Shown here: positions 11,849-23,030 of the stretch, one piece after another
Numbering within the stretch: position 1 is the stretch's first letter
Layout: each line of letters opens with the position of its first letter
Assembly (NCBI GenBank): GCA_007258455.2
Contig: VDFB02252616.1
Location: 123,611,760-123,675,759 of the forward strand
Length of the DNA stretch: 64,000 bases
Reading direction: 5' to 3'
Source: Sequoia sempervirens
Taxonomy: Eukaryota > Streptophyta > Pinopsida > Cupressales > Cupressaceae
The notes under the pieces: generated by a model
What the model saw: only the letters and a program-made list of their open reading frames with translations
Database searches by the model: none
What the model was told of the DNA's origin: nothing
Program-made: the position numbers and the translations under genes

Positions 11849-12479
11849 ATGCCAACAGTAGAATTCTATGGCAGTGACAAGGATATGGAGCCCTTTGTGG
11901 AAATGGACCCAACTAGAAGGTATGGCTGGTATGATGATGTTTTAGGCCAATGTGGCATGAAGACAGTATACCGAGCTTTTGATGAGGAAGATAGAATTGA
12001 GGTTGCATGGAACAAGGTGTCTCTGAAGTGCCTTGAAGACAGTAAAAATATAATAACTCTTTATAATGCATGGTTGGATGAGAGGGTTGGACATGTGAAT
12101 TTTATTACTGAGGTTTGCACTTTTGGGACCCTAAGATGGTACCGACAAAAGCACAAACATGTTTCCATGAAAGTTGTAAAGAATAGGGCATGACAAATTC
12201 TTAAGGGTATGCATTATTTACATAGTCAAGAACCTTGCATCATTCACAGGGATTTGAATTGTAGTAATATTTTTGTGAATGGCAATAGTGGCACTCTGAA
12301 GATTGGGGACCTAGGTCTTGTGGGCACCCTTGGAAGTGATCAAGCTACTCATACTGTGACTAGTACACCTGACTTCATGGCTCCAGAGTTGTATGAAGAG
12401 TATTACAATGAACTGGTGGATATCTATTCCTTTCGCATGTGCATGTTGGAGATGATTACCTTTGAAATTAGCAATGACC
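11849..12479 (+). pseudogene. WNK-type (with-no-lysine) protein kinase pseudogene
   Basis: WNKs are plant and animal Ser/Thr kinases whose ATP-binding lysine sits in the glycine loop rather than in subdomain II. Seen here: [120 protein letters not shown]. The order matches plant WNKs throughout. Damage: about 20 residues are missing between VAWNKV and NIITLYN (helix C region); a TGA stands at 12191-12193 where the family has Arg; HRDLKCDN has become [13 protein letters not shown] has become STPDF. Homology stops after ITFEISND, where PPR sequence begins. The start at 11849 is the Met before the conserved EVDPT-like segment. Coding is intronless as far as it goes. Inactive. Confidence 0.88.
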
Positions 12480-12838
12480 CTAGTAGATATGCATGCAAAA
12501 AAGTGGAAGCATTAACAAGGCACATGAACTATTTGACAAAATACCTAAAAAATATATCATCTCATGGATTGCAATGGTTGTAGTATATGTACAAAATGGA
12601 TTTGTTGAGAAGGCTTTAGAAACTTTCAATCAAATGCAATTGGCAAGTGTAAATCCAAATTCCACAACCTTCACTAGTATACTCCCATCAAAGCATCATA
12701 GATGGAGGAATTTTTTTAGATATTATAGTTGGAAATGCTCTGGTAGACATGTATGCAAAATGTGGAAGCATAGAAAAGGCACGCGAACTGTTCGATAAAA
12801 TGCCTCAAAGATAGGTTATCTCATGGAATGCAATGATT
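12480..12838 (+). pseudogene. PPR (pentatricopeptide repeat) protein pseudogene fragment
   Basis: PPR proteins bind RNA in chloroplasts and mitochondria through 35-residue repeats. From 12480 the DNA encodes LVDM, then (after one extra base in an A-run at about 12496-12502) [54 protein letters not shown] and SILP. Next, in another frame, come [40 protein letters not shown], a stop where Asn or Asp is usual, and VISWNAMIA. This is the PLS-type pattern of land plants. About 15 residues are missing at the SILP/HQS junction (near 12690), explaining the shift. There are roughly two to three repeats, with no start and no C-terminal domain. Confidence 0.88.
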
Positions 12839-15019
12839 GCATTGCTGATACATTTATCCATCTTTGTGATGTAGACCAAATCCAAAGACATGCTTCTCCA
12901 CATTACAATGGTTGTGTTACAAATGTGTAGATAATGGATCTGTTGATTATCATGGTTTCCCTTTATTCAATAGTTTTATTAGACACTAAAAAACTCTACA
13001 ATTTTGGACTTACAAACTCTTTCAATATAAACATTTTTCTGATTAAAAAGCTTCTCATTACCTCAATAGCCATGTCAATGGATCAAGTTTATTTCATCAT
13101 TGATGGTCCCCCTTGTAGCAATACCTTTTCAAAATGTTATAACACTTCAGATTATATTTGGTTACACTATAGATTTCATAAGGCACACGCAAGTGAACTC
13201 ATCTAAAGTATATCTCTCTTTACCAATTAACTTCACCTACACCACAAATTGCAAAGATTAGATCAAAATTTTCCCTAGATTATTTAGAGACTACAATGAA
13301 ACATTCTTCCCCTGGGTGCTTTCAAAAAATTGATCCCATGCCAACTATGATATCATAAATCATAGTGTTGTTTGCAGCCACTGCAGGCTCTCTTGTATAT
13401 TACTGAATTGTTGATGCCTACTCAGCCTTTATTCTAGGTCACATCTACTAATCTAGCTATTTTTTTCTAGATGCCAATTATTTTGTCTTGCACTTCAGTT
13501 GTTAAATCAATCATGAATTAAGAACTTAAGCCCCAACTTTTTCAAGAAATATCTAGTAGTTTACATAGCCTGAAATACAATGCTCTGTTTCCTCATAACT
13601 AGCTGTCAATTGACATGTATTAAGCATTTTATATTTGCTTATACTCAATGTGAATCAGCAAATAAGTTTATCAATTATATTAAAAACATGGTTTCTATCA
13701 TTGATCTTTCACTCATATGTGATAATATTTTCTCTCCTCCATTGTCAGATTACCCTAAGAATGACAAAATTCGTACTTAGAACGTATCTCTTACAGTTGA
13801 GGGTTGATTTTTAGGTTGTTTTTTAAATCATTTTAACATATGTTTGCTAGTAATTTTTATGATTAATACAACATTCTTGTTAAATGTAAGGTTTACTACA
13901 TTTCAAAGGGATGAATTTTGGATGATATTTTTAGTTTGAACATTGCAAACAGGGGATTTTAATATTGTAATATCTAACTGCAAACAGTATAGCATTTAGC
14001 AGCAATAATGATAATTGCTCTCCACACATGAAACTTTTAAAACATTATTATTACCTAATTTCATAATGGAAGCACAAATTTTTAGTGTGCCAAATTTTGT
14101 TCAATAAAATTGTGATAACAACTAAAAGCTTTTTTTATGACAGTTGGAATGTCATTCAATGTTCAAATAAATATAAATATAAATGGTCATATCTAATCAT
14201 CTTATGATATAAATATAGTCATTCAATGGAAAATTATCATTACTGATCATCTTATGATATAAATAGTCATATCTGAATAGTAAGTACTCACATTCTTAAC
14301 TGTGAATGCAAATACAACTGAAACATGATTTTGGTTATAGTCCAATATGTATTCCCTTCCATTCAATTATCTCCTTTGTTTGTTGTTGTGAGATGGGATT
14401 ATATGTTCATGTCTTCTTGTAACTGCAAATTATTGTCTTCTTGTGAATAGGATGAGGCTCTAATGCTTAATTCTTTCTTGTTTACGATTAATACAACACT
14501 CTTTAATAATGAAGTTGTGTTAAATGTAAGGTTTACTACATTTCAAAGGGATGAATTTGGATAATATTTTAGATTATTTTGATGGAATAATTGTATGTCT
14601 ACTGATAATAGTCGAATATGAATGAGACATCTAACTAATCATCTTATGATATAAATATAGTCATATCTGAGAATAAGTACTCACATTCTTAACTGTGAAT
14701 GCAGATACAACTGAAACATGATGCTAGTTATAGTCTAATTTGTATGGGACAACCAACTTATCATCTTACAAAATAATTGAAACATTCAAAAGTTTCTTGT
14801 CCACATTCTTGACTGTAAATGTAGATACAACTGAAACATTCTAAAGTATCCTCTCCACATTCTAAACAGAAGAATATTATTTACCCTACATAGTTAAGTA
14901 TAAATTAGCATCATTTACTACACAAATGTGTGCAAAAAATAAACCATTTTTTTCCTAATTCACCTTCCACACCTCTTCGGCGTACCCATTGCACAGGGTG
15001 CCATAGCTAGTTATCCAAT
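12839..15019. other. AT-rich intergenic DNA with internal duplications
   Basis: No protein domain is recognised on either strand; the open frames at 12934-13206 and 13580-13780 show no motif and are probably chance. Two blocks recur. A TTAAATGTAAGGTTTACTAC-containing block is at about 13861-13930 and 14487-14575. A block with AAGTACTCACATTCTTAACT, GAATGC, then ATACAACTGAAACATGAT is at about 14280-14345 and 14672-14745, with a weaker third copy at about 14795-14865. ATCATCTTATGATATAAATA occurs three times (about 14196, 14247, 14638). The order suggests a segmental tandem duplication of roughly 0.4-0.6 kb. Confidence 0.6.
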
Positions 15020-15296
15020 TGTTGTACTGGTCTCTTGGTCACCCTTACAAATTGACTCTTTTTCAACAAGTTGTTATTGAGCATTCTCAATACAAATTAT
15101 AAAAATATGCTCTACGTTATTGGGGCACTAGACTAGAGGGTCCACAAGAAATTTATTTAATTTGTGTGTTCACTGACCATAGACTAATTCAGCCTTTGCT
15201 TTGTGCCACACCATGCTTGGCTTACAAAGCGGTCCTCACATTTTTTTAACTCTTATAAGACAAAATTGAGCCCGTACTAATAATTGTAAGGGAATA
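15020..15296 (+). repeat. Unnamed dispersed repeat R, copy 1, left part
   Basis: It resembles 35095-35360: shared landmarks in the same order are TTGG..CACCCTT, TGCTCTA, the AAGAAATTTA(A)TTTA stretch, CACTGACCA, and the run to TATAATTGT / TAATTGTAAG. Similarity stops where copia C1 begins and resumes after it at 19497. The repeat has no recognised coding potential and I cannot assign it to a family. Confidence 0.6.
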
Positions 15297-15620
15297 TGTT
15301 GTTGGTATGTGGCGACTGATCACCGACAAAAGAAAAAAAATTGACTTTGTAGAACCCTAATTTTGGAAGCTTCTAAAAGCTTGTTATAAGCAGTTTGGAT
15401 TGGGGTTGCAGTAGGGCATTATTAGTGAGATTGTAATATGTTTTACACTGGATAATAAAATCATTGGATGGTTACAGTTTTGTGGATGTAGTCTAGATTG
15501 GGTGAACCACACTAAATTCTATGTGTTGTCTTCTGATATAATTTTTTGTGTGTTTTATTTCTTTGTTTTATTGATCAAATTTGCATTTAACTATTAGATA
15601 TCTACCTTCTAACCCTAACA
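15297..15620 (+). repeat. C1 5' LTR
   Basis: It starts at TGTTGTTGGTATG (the first base could be 15297 or 15300) and ends in CTAACA just before the primer-binding site, about 320 bp, a normal size for copia. It contains TTATAAGCAG and GGATAATAAAATCATTG, typical of promoter and polyadenylation segments of short copia LTRs. With no partner LTR in the window, the left boundary rests on the TG start and on the break in similarity to repeat R. Confidence 0.7.
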
Positions 15621-15622
15621 AG

Positions 15623-15636
15623 TGGTATTAGAGCTA
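15623..15636 (+). promoter_or_regulatory. C1 primer-binding site (initiator tRNA-Met type)
   Basis: TGGTATTAGAGCTA differs from the usual plant copia site TGGTATCAGAGC by one C-to-T change. It begins two bases after the LTR end, the usual spacing for priming of minus-strand synthesis. Confidence 0.88.
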
Positions 15637-15706
15637 GGTTTTTTTCAATTATCATCTATAGGAAAGTCTCATGGTTGAGTAGGAGTCTCACGGTTAAGTG
15701 GGAGCA

Positions 15707-16468
15707 ATGGCGGATGAGGGTAAAATGAAGGTAGATAAATTCAATGGGTAGAACTATCAGTTATGGAAGATGTAGATGGAGGATTATCTCTATCAGAAGG
15801 ATTTATGGAGGTCATTGCTGGAAATAGCCAAGAAATCGACAACAATGAGTGATGAGGATTGGAATCTTCTGGACAGAAAGGCACTGGGAACCATTCATTT
15901 ATGCCTAGCACAATTGGTGGCATTCAATATTACAACAAAGACAACTCAAGAGTTGATGGAAACCTTGGCGAAGTTATATGAAAAGACTTCTGCTTCAAAT
16001 AAGGTATTTCTTATGAAGCATTTATTTAATATGAAAATGGCAGAAGGTGGGTCAATTGTTGATCATTTAAATGAGTTTAATATGGTTACCAGTCAATCAA
16101 CTTCTGTAAATGTAAACTTTGATGAAGAAGTTAGGGCTCTTTTGATTCTATGTTCTTTGTCTAAAAGTTGAAATAGCTTGGTAATATCTATTAGCAATTA
16201 TGTTTCTGGTTTGAATACATTGAAATTTGATGATGTTGTTGGTGTTATTTTGAGTGAGGAAATTCATAGGAAAAGCTCAGGTGAAACATCCACATCAGGT
16301 AGTGTTTTGAATGCAGAAAGAAGGGGTAGAACAAAGGAGAGAGGAAAAAATTGTGGTCCAAGTCATGAGAAGTCACAAGGAAAATCAAAGGACAAAAGGT
16401 CCCAATCTAGAAATAAGAGGGATTGTTGGTACTGTGGTAAGCCGGGTCATTTAAAGAAAGATTACTAG
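15707..16468 (+). pseudogene. C1 gag (capsid and zinc knuckle), broken
   Basis: The start at 15707 gives MADEGKMKVDKFNG, then after two stops MEDYLYQKDLWRSLLE. ETLAKLYEKTSASNKVFLMK and LFNMKMAEGGSIVDHLNEFN form the copia UBN2-type capsid. A basic stretch (KSQGKSKDKRSQSRNKR) leads to the zinc knuckle CWYCGKPGHLKKDY. Its last ligand, normally Cys, is Tyr (TGC to TAC), so metal binding would fail. Stops at 15749, 15773, 16169 and 16466 all stay in frame. Gag would package element RNA into virus-like particles. Confidence 0.88.
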
Positions 16469-16995
16469 TCTCGGAAAAATAAAGGAGACAAAAAGGAAGG
16501 CAATAAAGAGGAAAATGTGGTAAGTAATAAATTTGATGAGGATGCTTTGATTATTTCCCTTGATAATGTTGATGATTCTTGGGTGTTAGGTTCAGGGCTT
16601 CATTTCATGCTACACCCCATAGAAGTTATTTTCTTGATTATGTCTAAGGGGATTTTGGGCTGGTTTATTTGGGAGATAATAAACCCTGTAAAATTGTTGG
16701 AAAGGGAAGAATACAGATTAAGTTGCATAATGGGAATCATTGGCTACTACATGAGGTAAGGCATGTTCCAAAGTTAAAAAGAAATTTAATTTCAGCAAGG
16801 CAACTAGATGATGAAGGTTGTGTTGTTACATTTAGTGATAAAAATTGGAAGGTTACAAAAGGTGTCTTAGTGGTAGCAAAAGGTATGAAAGTAGGCACCT
16901 TATATCTTTGTAAAAGTCATACTGTTCCTTCTACTTTAGCTATTGTAGATAAAAATCAATGTTCAGGGACAGTTGTTGTAGTTCAGCTGGCATAA
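16469..16995 (+). pseudogene. C1 aspartic protease region, frameshifted
   Basis: The frame continues from gag with DDSWVLGSGLHFMLHP near 16570, corresponding to the copia active site W(V/I)LDSGAS.H. The catalytic Asp has become Gly (GAT to GGT), so it is inactive. After a shift near 16640-16670, GDNKPCKIVGKGRIQIKLHN, VRHVPKLKRNLISARQLDDE and the rest of the protease follow, to a TAA at 16993-16995. Confidence 0.82.
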
Positions 16996-17883
16996 AATTA
17001 GACAATTGCAATGGATTATGAATTAGCACTATGGCATAATAGACTTGGGCATATGAGTGAAAAAGGTATGAAAGTACTTCATTCAAATAATGTTTTACCA
17101 GGCTTGAAATGTGTTAATATGGATTTATGTGAAAGTTGTGTGTATGGCAAACAAAAGAGAGTTAGTTTTCTCAAGGATGGGTAGCAAAAGAAAGATGAGA
17201 AATTAGAGCTTGTGCATACAGATGTATGGGGACCAGCTCAAGTATCTTTTCTCGGTGGCTCTCGATATTATGTCACTTTTATTGATGATGCAACAAGGAA
17301 GGTATGGATTTATTGCCTTAGGTAGAAATCTAATGTATTTGAAAATTTTAAGAAATGGAGAAGCTTGGTTGAAAATGAGACAAGTGATAATGGTGGTGAG
17401 TATTGCAGTAAAGATTTTGAAGATTATTGTTCCTCTATTGGTATTTGTAGGTAGAAAATGGTTCCAAGGACTCCACAGGAAAATGGAGTGGTTGAGCGCA
17501 TGAACAGAACAATAATGGAGCGTGCACAGACTATGAGATTACATGTTGGGTTTCCTTTAAACATGTGGGAAGAGGCTATAAACACTATTGTTTATCTAAT
17601 ATATAGAGGTCCCTCCAATCCTTTGGGTTGTGGTATTCCAAATGAAGAATGGATAGGTAAGAAGGTGAGTTATTCTTTTCTCAAGATCTTTGGTTGTGAA
17701 GCATTTGCACATGTAGATTCTAAAAATAGAACCAAGCTTGATGCAAAATCAAAGAAATGTATATTTGTTGGATATGACATTGATGAATTTGGTTATAGGC
17801 TTTGGGATTTTGAAAATAAAAAAATTGTGAGAAGCAAGGATGTCATATTCAATGAGAAAGTGTTGTACAAAAATCAGTTGTAG
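16996..17883 (+). pseudogene. C1 integrase, broken
   Basis: The GAG-pre-integrase zinc module LWHNRLGHMSEKGMKVLHSN with CESCVYGKQKRVSF (HHCC ligands) lies at about 17029-17175. The catalytic core follows: ELVHTDVWGPAQ (first Asp), YYVTFIDDATRKVWIY, NGGEYCSKDFEDYC (second Asp just before) and VPRTPQENGVVERMNRTIME (Glu). FLKIFGCEAFAHVDSKNRTK and KCIFVGYDIDEFGYRLWDFE close it. In-frame stops lie at 17182 and 17323, and a frame change occurs around 17385-17460. The stop at 17881-17883 separates it from the Q-rich linker to RT. Confidence 0.9.
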
Positions 17884-18857
17884 CAGCATGAGAAGAAATA
17901 AAATGATTATGTAGTGGTGGATGATACACCAAACAGTGATGTTATAGTGGTTTCTCATGCTATGCAACAACAACAACAAAAAATACCACAAACTCCAGTG
18001 AATGTTAGACGATCTTCAAGGATAAGTAGACCTCCAGAAAGAATTTCTCCCTCTTTGTATTCTATTTTATTAACTGATGTTGGTGAACTAAAATATTATG
18101 ATGAAGCTATGCAAGTGGATACCAAGGTTTAGTGGGAGCATGGAATGGAAGAAGAAATGGACTCCTTGCTGAAAAATCAGACTTGGGATTTATGCAAGTT
18201 TCCTGCAGGTAAAAAGGATTTACCAAACAAATGGGTTTATAGGCTGAAAGAGGAGGATGGAGGTAAGAAAATATTTAAATCCATATTAGTTGTAAAGGGA
18301 TTTGCACAAAAAAAAGGAATTGATTTTGATGATATTTTTTCTTCAGTTGTTAAAATGACTTCTATACACACTATTTTAAGTAAAGTGGTTGTTGAAGATT
18401 TGTATTTGGAATAGCTAGATGTTAAAACAACCTTTCTCCATGGTTATTTGGAAGAGGAAATATATATGGAACAACCACAAGGATTTAAGGTCAACGATAA
18501 GGAGAAGCTTGTGTGTCGATTGAAGAAAAGTTTATATGGCTTGAAACAAGCACCTCGATAATGGTATATTAAATTTGATAGCTTTGTGGCTGAGCATGGC
18601 TACAGTTGATGTAATTCTGACCATTATGTTTATTTTAAGAGGTTGGATGATGATAGCTATATTATTTATGTTTATATGTTGATGATATGCTTGTAGCGGG
18701 GTCTAACATGGATCATATAAAGGAGTTAAAACAACAGTTAGCAAATTCATTTGCTATGAAGGATTTGGGGGAAGCAACGCAAATCCTTGGTATGAAGATT
18801 ACACGAGATAGGAAAAACAAAAAATAGTTTTTATCTCAAGTTGATTATGTTGACAAG
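17884..18857 (+). pseudogene. C1 reverse transcriptase, broken
   Basis: A linker with RRSSRISRPPERISPSLYSI (the common copia 'R.S.R...P' segment) precedes [73 protein letters not shown] (catalytic Asp), [15 protein letters not shown] and SDHYVYFKRLDD. The YVDDMLVAG active-site box is still encoded at about 18673-18699 but in a shifted frame, after the loss of one base nearby. Stops lie at 18412, 18559, 18607 and 18825. Confidence 0.9.
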
Positions 18858-19496
18858 GTGTTGGAGATATTTCATATGGAGAATGCTAAAGTTGTTAGCA
18901 CACCTTTTCCTAGTCATGCTAAATTGACTGAGGATATGTGTCCAAAGACACAAGAGGAGGAAGAAAAAATATCCAAGGTACCATATGCTTCAGTTGTAGG
19001 CAGTTTAATGTATGCCATGGTATGCACGAGACCAGATATTGCACATGACGTAGGAGTTGTTAGCAGGTATTTGAGTTAGCCTGGAGTTGAGCATTGGAAT
19101 GCGGTAAAATGGATTCTCAGGTATTTGAGAGGTACATCCAATAAATTTTTATGTTTTGGGGGCTCTAATATTGATTTAAAAGGCTATGTTGACTTAGATT
19201 TGGCAGGGGATGTAGATACTAGGAAGAGTACCACAGGTTATGTATTTACAATTGGTGGGACAACAGTGAGTTGGATTTCTCGGTTGCAAAAGGTGGTTGC
19301 TTTATCAACCACAAAGGTAGAGTATGTTGTTGCAACAGAGGCATCAACGAAGATGATATGGCTGCAACTTTTCTTGGAAAATTTGGGATAACAATAGGTT
19401 GCAAATTACTTGTTTACAACCAGCTAGAGTGTTATGCATCTTGCAAAGAATTATGCCTTGCACTCTAAAACCACACATATACAGTTGAGATATCAT
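18858..19496 (+). pseudogene. C1 RT end and RNase H, truncated
   Basis: VVSTPFPSHAKLTEDMCPKT and PYASVVGSLMYAMVCTRPDI are the conserved end of copia RT. VEHWNAVKWILRYLRGTSNK leads to RNase H: GYVDLDLAGDVDTRKSTTGY, VSWISRLQKVVALSTTKVEY (Glu) and EASTKMIWLQLFLENLG. The stop at 19077 interrupts it, and a frame change near 19390-19420 is followed by HLAKNYALHSKTTHI and then loss of similarity at about 19496. The last ~20 codons of pol, the polypurine tract and the 3' LTR are absent. Confidence 0.88.
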
Positions 19497-20575
19497 TCCA
19501 CATGACATATAAATCAATATAATTCATTGTACATAAAATTATATATTAAACTATCATGATAATAAAATAAAATAGTATGTCTTTGTCATCACATTGAATA
19601 GTTTGATTTTATAAAATATACAAGTGTACAACTTCTAATCTTGATGAAAACCAACTCAAAATTAGAAGGCATGACTAACTAAACTTACTAAATTTAGTAA
19701 TAGTTTGTAACAATTTAGTCATAGTTTGTAACAATTTAGTCAATCGATGAACAATAGTTACATGCTTGCTAAAAATAGAAAGAGAGTCAAATTAGGAGAC
19801 ATGACTTTGTGAGTGAAGAGAGGATATTAAATTGAAGAAGATATGTAATGATTTATATGGCAGGATATATAATGGATTCAACATACATTAGTTGTGAATT
19901 GAATTATGCAAAACCTTTTATATCTATAAATATAATTTATGGTTATTTTTTTTGTGCATTTTGTTATACCTTAAATGTTCTTTTTTTGTCTGTTATGTTT
20001 TGAGAAGACTATGAAATTTTTCTATACTAGGCCAAGGAGTTGTATCAAATATTAAATCAAATAAAATTTATATTTTATGAACAATATATGTTAATAACTT
20101 ATCATGCATTAAAATTGATTTGTAATAAGTGATTCTTTATCTTGTAAATAATGTGTTCAATTAATATTCTTTCTGGAGACCTCAACCACTTGATATTAAA
20201 ATACTTGCAAAATGAAAAGATGTAAAACTTTCCATTTAGTACATAGATCGTATTTATTACACACTTCAAACATAAATAAATATTAATACATATATGTATA
20301 ATTTAACACATATGCAAACAATAGGATAGCATTCATATGGTAAACTTCCTATGAGCTTTAAAATTTCATCAAATTGTCTAAATAGCTTCAAGATTGGGGG
20401 CATAAAAATATAGTCAAGTCTAAAAAATAAGGTTGTGACATATAGTATAATCCAAAACTACTACATGTATAGTCCTGGTATATGTATCTACCCTACGCCA
20501 AAGGCTTGGCCACATAATCTCTCTAAAGCACTATAAATACCTAACAACAACAATATTCAAATTAGAGGAGCTCAA
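19497..20575 (+). repeat. Unnamed dispersed repeat R, copy 1, right part
   Basis: It aligns with 35830-36505: ATATATTAAA, TCATCACATTGAATAGTTTG, ACTTCTAATCTT, then ATAGCATTCATATGG, TAGCTTCAAGATTGG, ACTACTACATGTATA, TACCCTACGCC, CACATAATCTCTC and AATTAGAGGAGCT, all in the same order. It carries a few hundred extra bases (about 19640-20030) not in copy 2. No domain is recognised. TATAAATA segments and the terminal AATTAGAGGAGCT could suit an LTR or a non-coding element end, but I cannot decide. Confidence 0.75.
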
Positions 20576-20835
20576 TCATTTTATTTTCTATAGAAATCAA
20601 TCTATCCAAAAATACTTTAAAAGATATTTGTACAAGTACACAAATACTTTCAAGGAAAATATAAGATAGAGATTTAGTCATAGCTCAAAAACTTAATCAC
20701 CCATTGGAACAATCATCCAAACCATAGTTAGAGGATAGACAAAATAACAATTATCTAAAGATAAAGGTACAATTGTGTTAAAAATTAAGACCATTGGAAC
20801 AATTATTCAAATATAGATGTTAATTATTCTATAAT
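20576..20835. other. AT-rich stretch, nothing recognised
   Basis: No open frame of note and no similarity to the other repeats of the window. It probably belongs to the unread end of the C2 remnant or to sequence between C2 and repeat R. Confidence 0.4.
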
Positions 20836-21490
20836 AGCTCTCATATAAGCAACATAGTGCTTTCTTCCACTCCATGCTTCTTGAATCATGTTTTTAATAC
20901 TCTTAGTTGGGAATCTATTTATTATGTAGACTACACAAGTTATATAACCTCTACCCAATACTCATTTGATATTTATATTTAGCCCTCAACATATTCCTAG
21001 CCATATCTCCATGTTTTTATATTCTTTCTTTATACTAAGTCATTCTTCTATGGTGTGTACTTGGTAGTAAAATGCTTATGTATTCCATGATCCTTACAAA
21101 AATTTAGAAAAAGCTAAAGATCTATTTTACACCTTTTTCTATTCTCAAAACTTTGATAAAGTGCCCAATTTGCTTCTCAACTAGAGATTTTGAATTTGTA
21201 AAAAATATTGAAGACATCAAACTTATGTTTTAGGAAATGTACTCATGTTTATCTGATGTAGTATTAATGAATGTCAAAAAATTTAAAACATCCATCAATT
21301 GAAGATTCTTGCATTGGTCTAGATAATAAGAGTGAATAATCTCCAATGACAATTTTTCTCTAACTTACTAATTGGGAATTATCATGTATGTTGCTTTCCA
21401 AATACACCCTTCACATGTTTTATTTAGTTTGTTTATCAATGGCAAACCTTTTACCATATTTTTTTGTGTGTATAAAATTTAGACCTCAAA
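20836..21490 (-). pseudogene. C2: Ty1/copia integrase remnant, minus strand
   Basis: Reading the minus strand from 21460 downward gives GLPLINKLNKTCEGCIWKAT (zinc-module end, CEGC), SLEIIHSYYLDQCKNLQL and NFLTFINTTSDKH (where the family has a Y/F-FLTFIDD-like block). FCKDHGIHKHFTTKYTP is the segment just before PQQNG in copia integrases. MARNMLRAKY and EAWSGRKHYVAYMRA follow. Several frames are needed and stops are frequent. The catalytic Asp residues are lost or mutated. No LTRs, gag or RT were found next to it. It is much older than C1. Confidence 0.75.
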
Positions 21491-21860
21491 ATTTTAATTT
21501 TTTGAATCATACATGCCAAAATGAATTCTCATATTTTATTCCTAATTAAAAAATTTCTTTTGGTATTCCTTCACCAAAAGATTGATCGGGATTCTTTTGT
21601 GAAAATTCTAAAAGACTTTGCACTTGAGGAGGTATTTCTTAAGTGGTGTTTTCTTGGGCTAAATGTGAGATTTCTTGAGAAAATTCAACCCTCAAATATT
21701 TTATTGTTGGTCATTTGAAATTTTCTATTAAATAATTTCTTGGAAATTGGTCCAAAATTACACATTATTTATTGTTTAATGACACTCTATAGCCCTTCTA
21801 AGTAATTTGTCTAATGCACATCAGGTTATGTTTTAAATTGGGAATGTTGTAAACATTTGG
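21491..21860. other. Unassigned spacer
   Basis: It contains a 65-codon open frame (21521-21718) with no recognised motif. Part of it may be the decayed upstream pol of C2 on the minus strand. Nothing further can be supported. Confidence 0.35.
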
Positions 21861-22577
21861 ACCTGCGCAAGATCATGATGGGCCAAACATGGCCTCTAAG
21901 TGGATAAAATATAGAAAAATAAACTTAAGCAATTTCACATTAAAATTTGAATAGGTTATTAACATAATTTAGAAAATATGTAGAAATAATATTTATAGCA
22001 AATTGAATGTAGTTTGTAAGCTACTTGTTTTTTTAAAAAGGTAATTTTATTTGGTGAAAATTTGAAATTTCAATGTAGTAGTACTTTAAATTTTGAAAAA
22101 AAATAAAAAGCATGTATTTGTCCGACCAACCTAAGTATGAGAAAAAAATTATTATTTTTGAATCTTTAAATATAAGTATAGGACACATGCCCAAATGTGA
22201 CGTATATTTTTTTGTAATTTTTTTGCAAGTAAATAATTATTTATGAATGTTTTAGTAGGAATTTTTAAAAATATGAAAAATAATTTGTCTAGCCACCCTA
22301 ACTTGGTCAAAAAGTTATGATTTTTTTAACCTATAGTTTGTAAAGCATAGAGTGTGAAACATCTTTTAGATTTGAAAAATGTGTAACCATTTAAAAGTTA
22401 TAGATGCTTTTCAATTAGCCTATCAATAAGAACTTTACACCTAGTGCATGTAGAAAATCAATTATAATTATTTATTAAATTCAAAATAAAGCATATCTTA
22501 TAGTGGAAGAATGCTAACAATTTACTAAATAAACCTTTTTCATTTCATCAAATTTGGATTAAAAAAATCATCACCAC
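21861..22577 (+). mobile_element. Family M copy A: non-autonomous TIR element, diverged
   Basis: Left end ACCTGCGCAAGATCATGATG is a mutated form of the family terminus GGGTATGTGCAGGATCATG. Inside, GAAATTTCAATGTAGTAGTA, AAGTATAGGACACATGC, AAGTAAATAATTATTTATGA, CACCCTAACTTGGTCAAAA and AGTTATAGATGCTTTTCAAT correspond in order to copies D and E. The right end is degenerate (CATTTCATCAAATTTGGATT near 22539). It has no coding capacity. It has the same orientation as copies D and E. Confidence 0.72.
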
Positions 22578-23030
22578 AAAGGTTAAGTCTGGAAAACCAC
22601 TAGAACCCTTCTAAACATGTTGCAACTATTGAATTTTTAGGTTTGACACCCCCAAGCCAAATCTGAAAGCAACCCTGATGTAATAACCGAGGCGAGAAAA
22701 AATGTCAAAAAGAATAGATATCCATTTCTTAAAGTTAAGAAACAAATATATGTTTCTTTGACTTAAGAAGAAAATATCTATTTTTAAAACTTAAGAAACA
22801 TATATCCCTTTCTTGATTTTTTTTTGGTTGATTATAGATTAAAATTTAAAATATGTTATAATATTAATATTAATATAATATAAATCTTATATATTATATA
22901 TTATATTATATAAATATAATATTATATATAATAATATAATATATATTATAAAAAAATATTTGATGGATTGTTGTAAGGGAGTTTTAAATATCATATAAAT
23001 GAAACTAGAAGGAGCTAACAACAATATATA
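22578..23030. repeat. AT-rich spacer with a TA-rich microsatellite
   Basis: 22850-22950 is nearly pure A/T, mixing ATATTA and TATAAT units. No gene or element end is recognised. Confidence 0.6.

Larger units (their letters stand above)
15297..19496 (+). mobile_element. C1: Ty1/copia LTR retrotransposon lacking its 3' LTR
   Basis: A 5' LTR (15297-15620), a primer-binding site, and then gag, protease, integrase, RT and RNase H in that order: integrase before RT defines Ty1/copia. The element ends abruptly inside the last codons of pol at about 19496. No copy of the LTR follows; repeat R resumes instead. All domains are present but interrupted by stops and a few frameshifts. Nearly every stop replaces an expected Gln, Arg or Trp. 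Confidence 0.92.

Noticed and set aside
12934..13206. 90-codon open frame after the PPR remnant as a gene
   Set aside because: No recognisable domain, AT-rich composition, and it begins within decayed sequence; likely chance.
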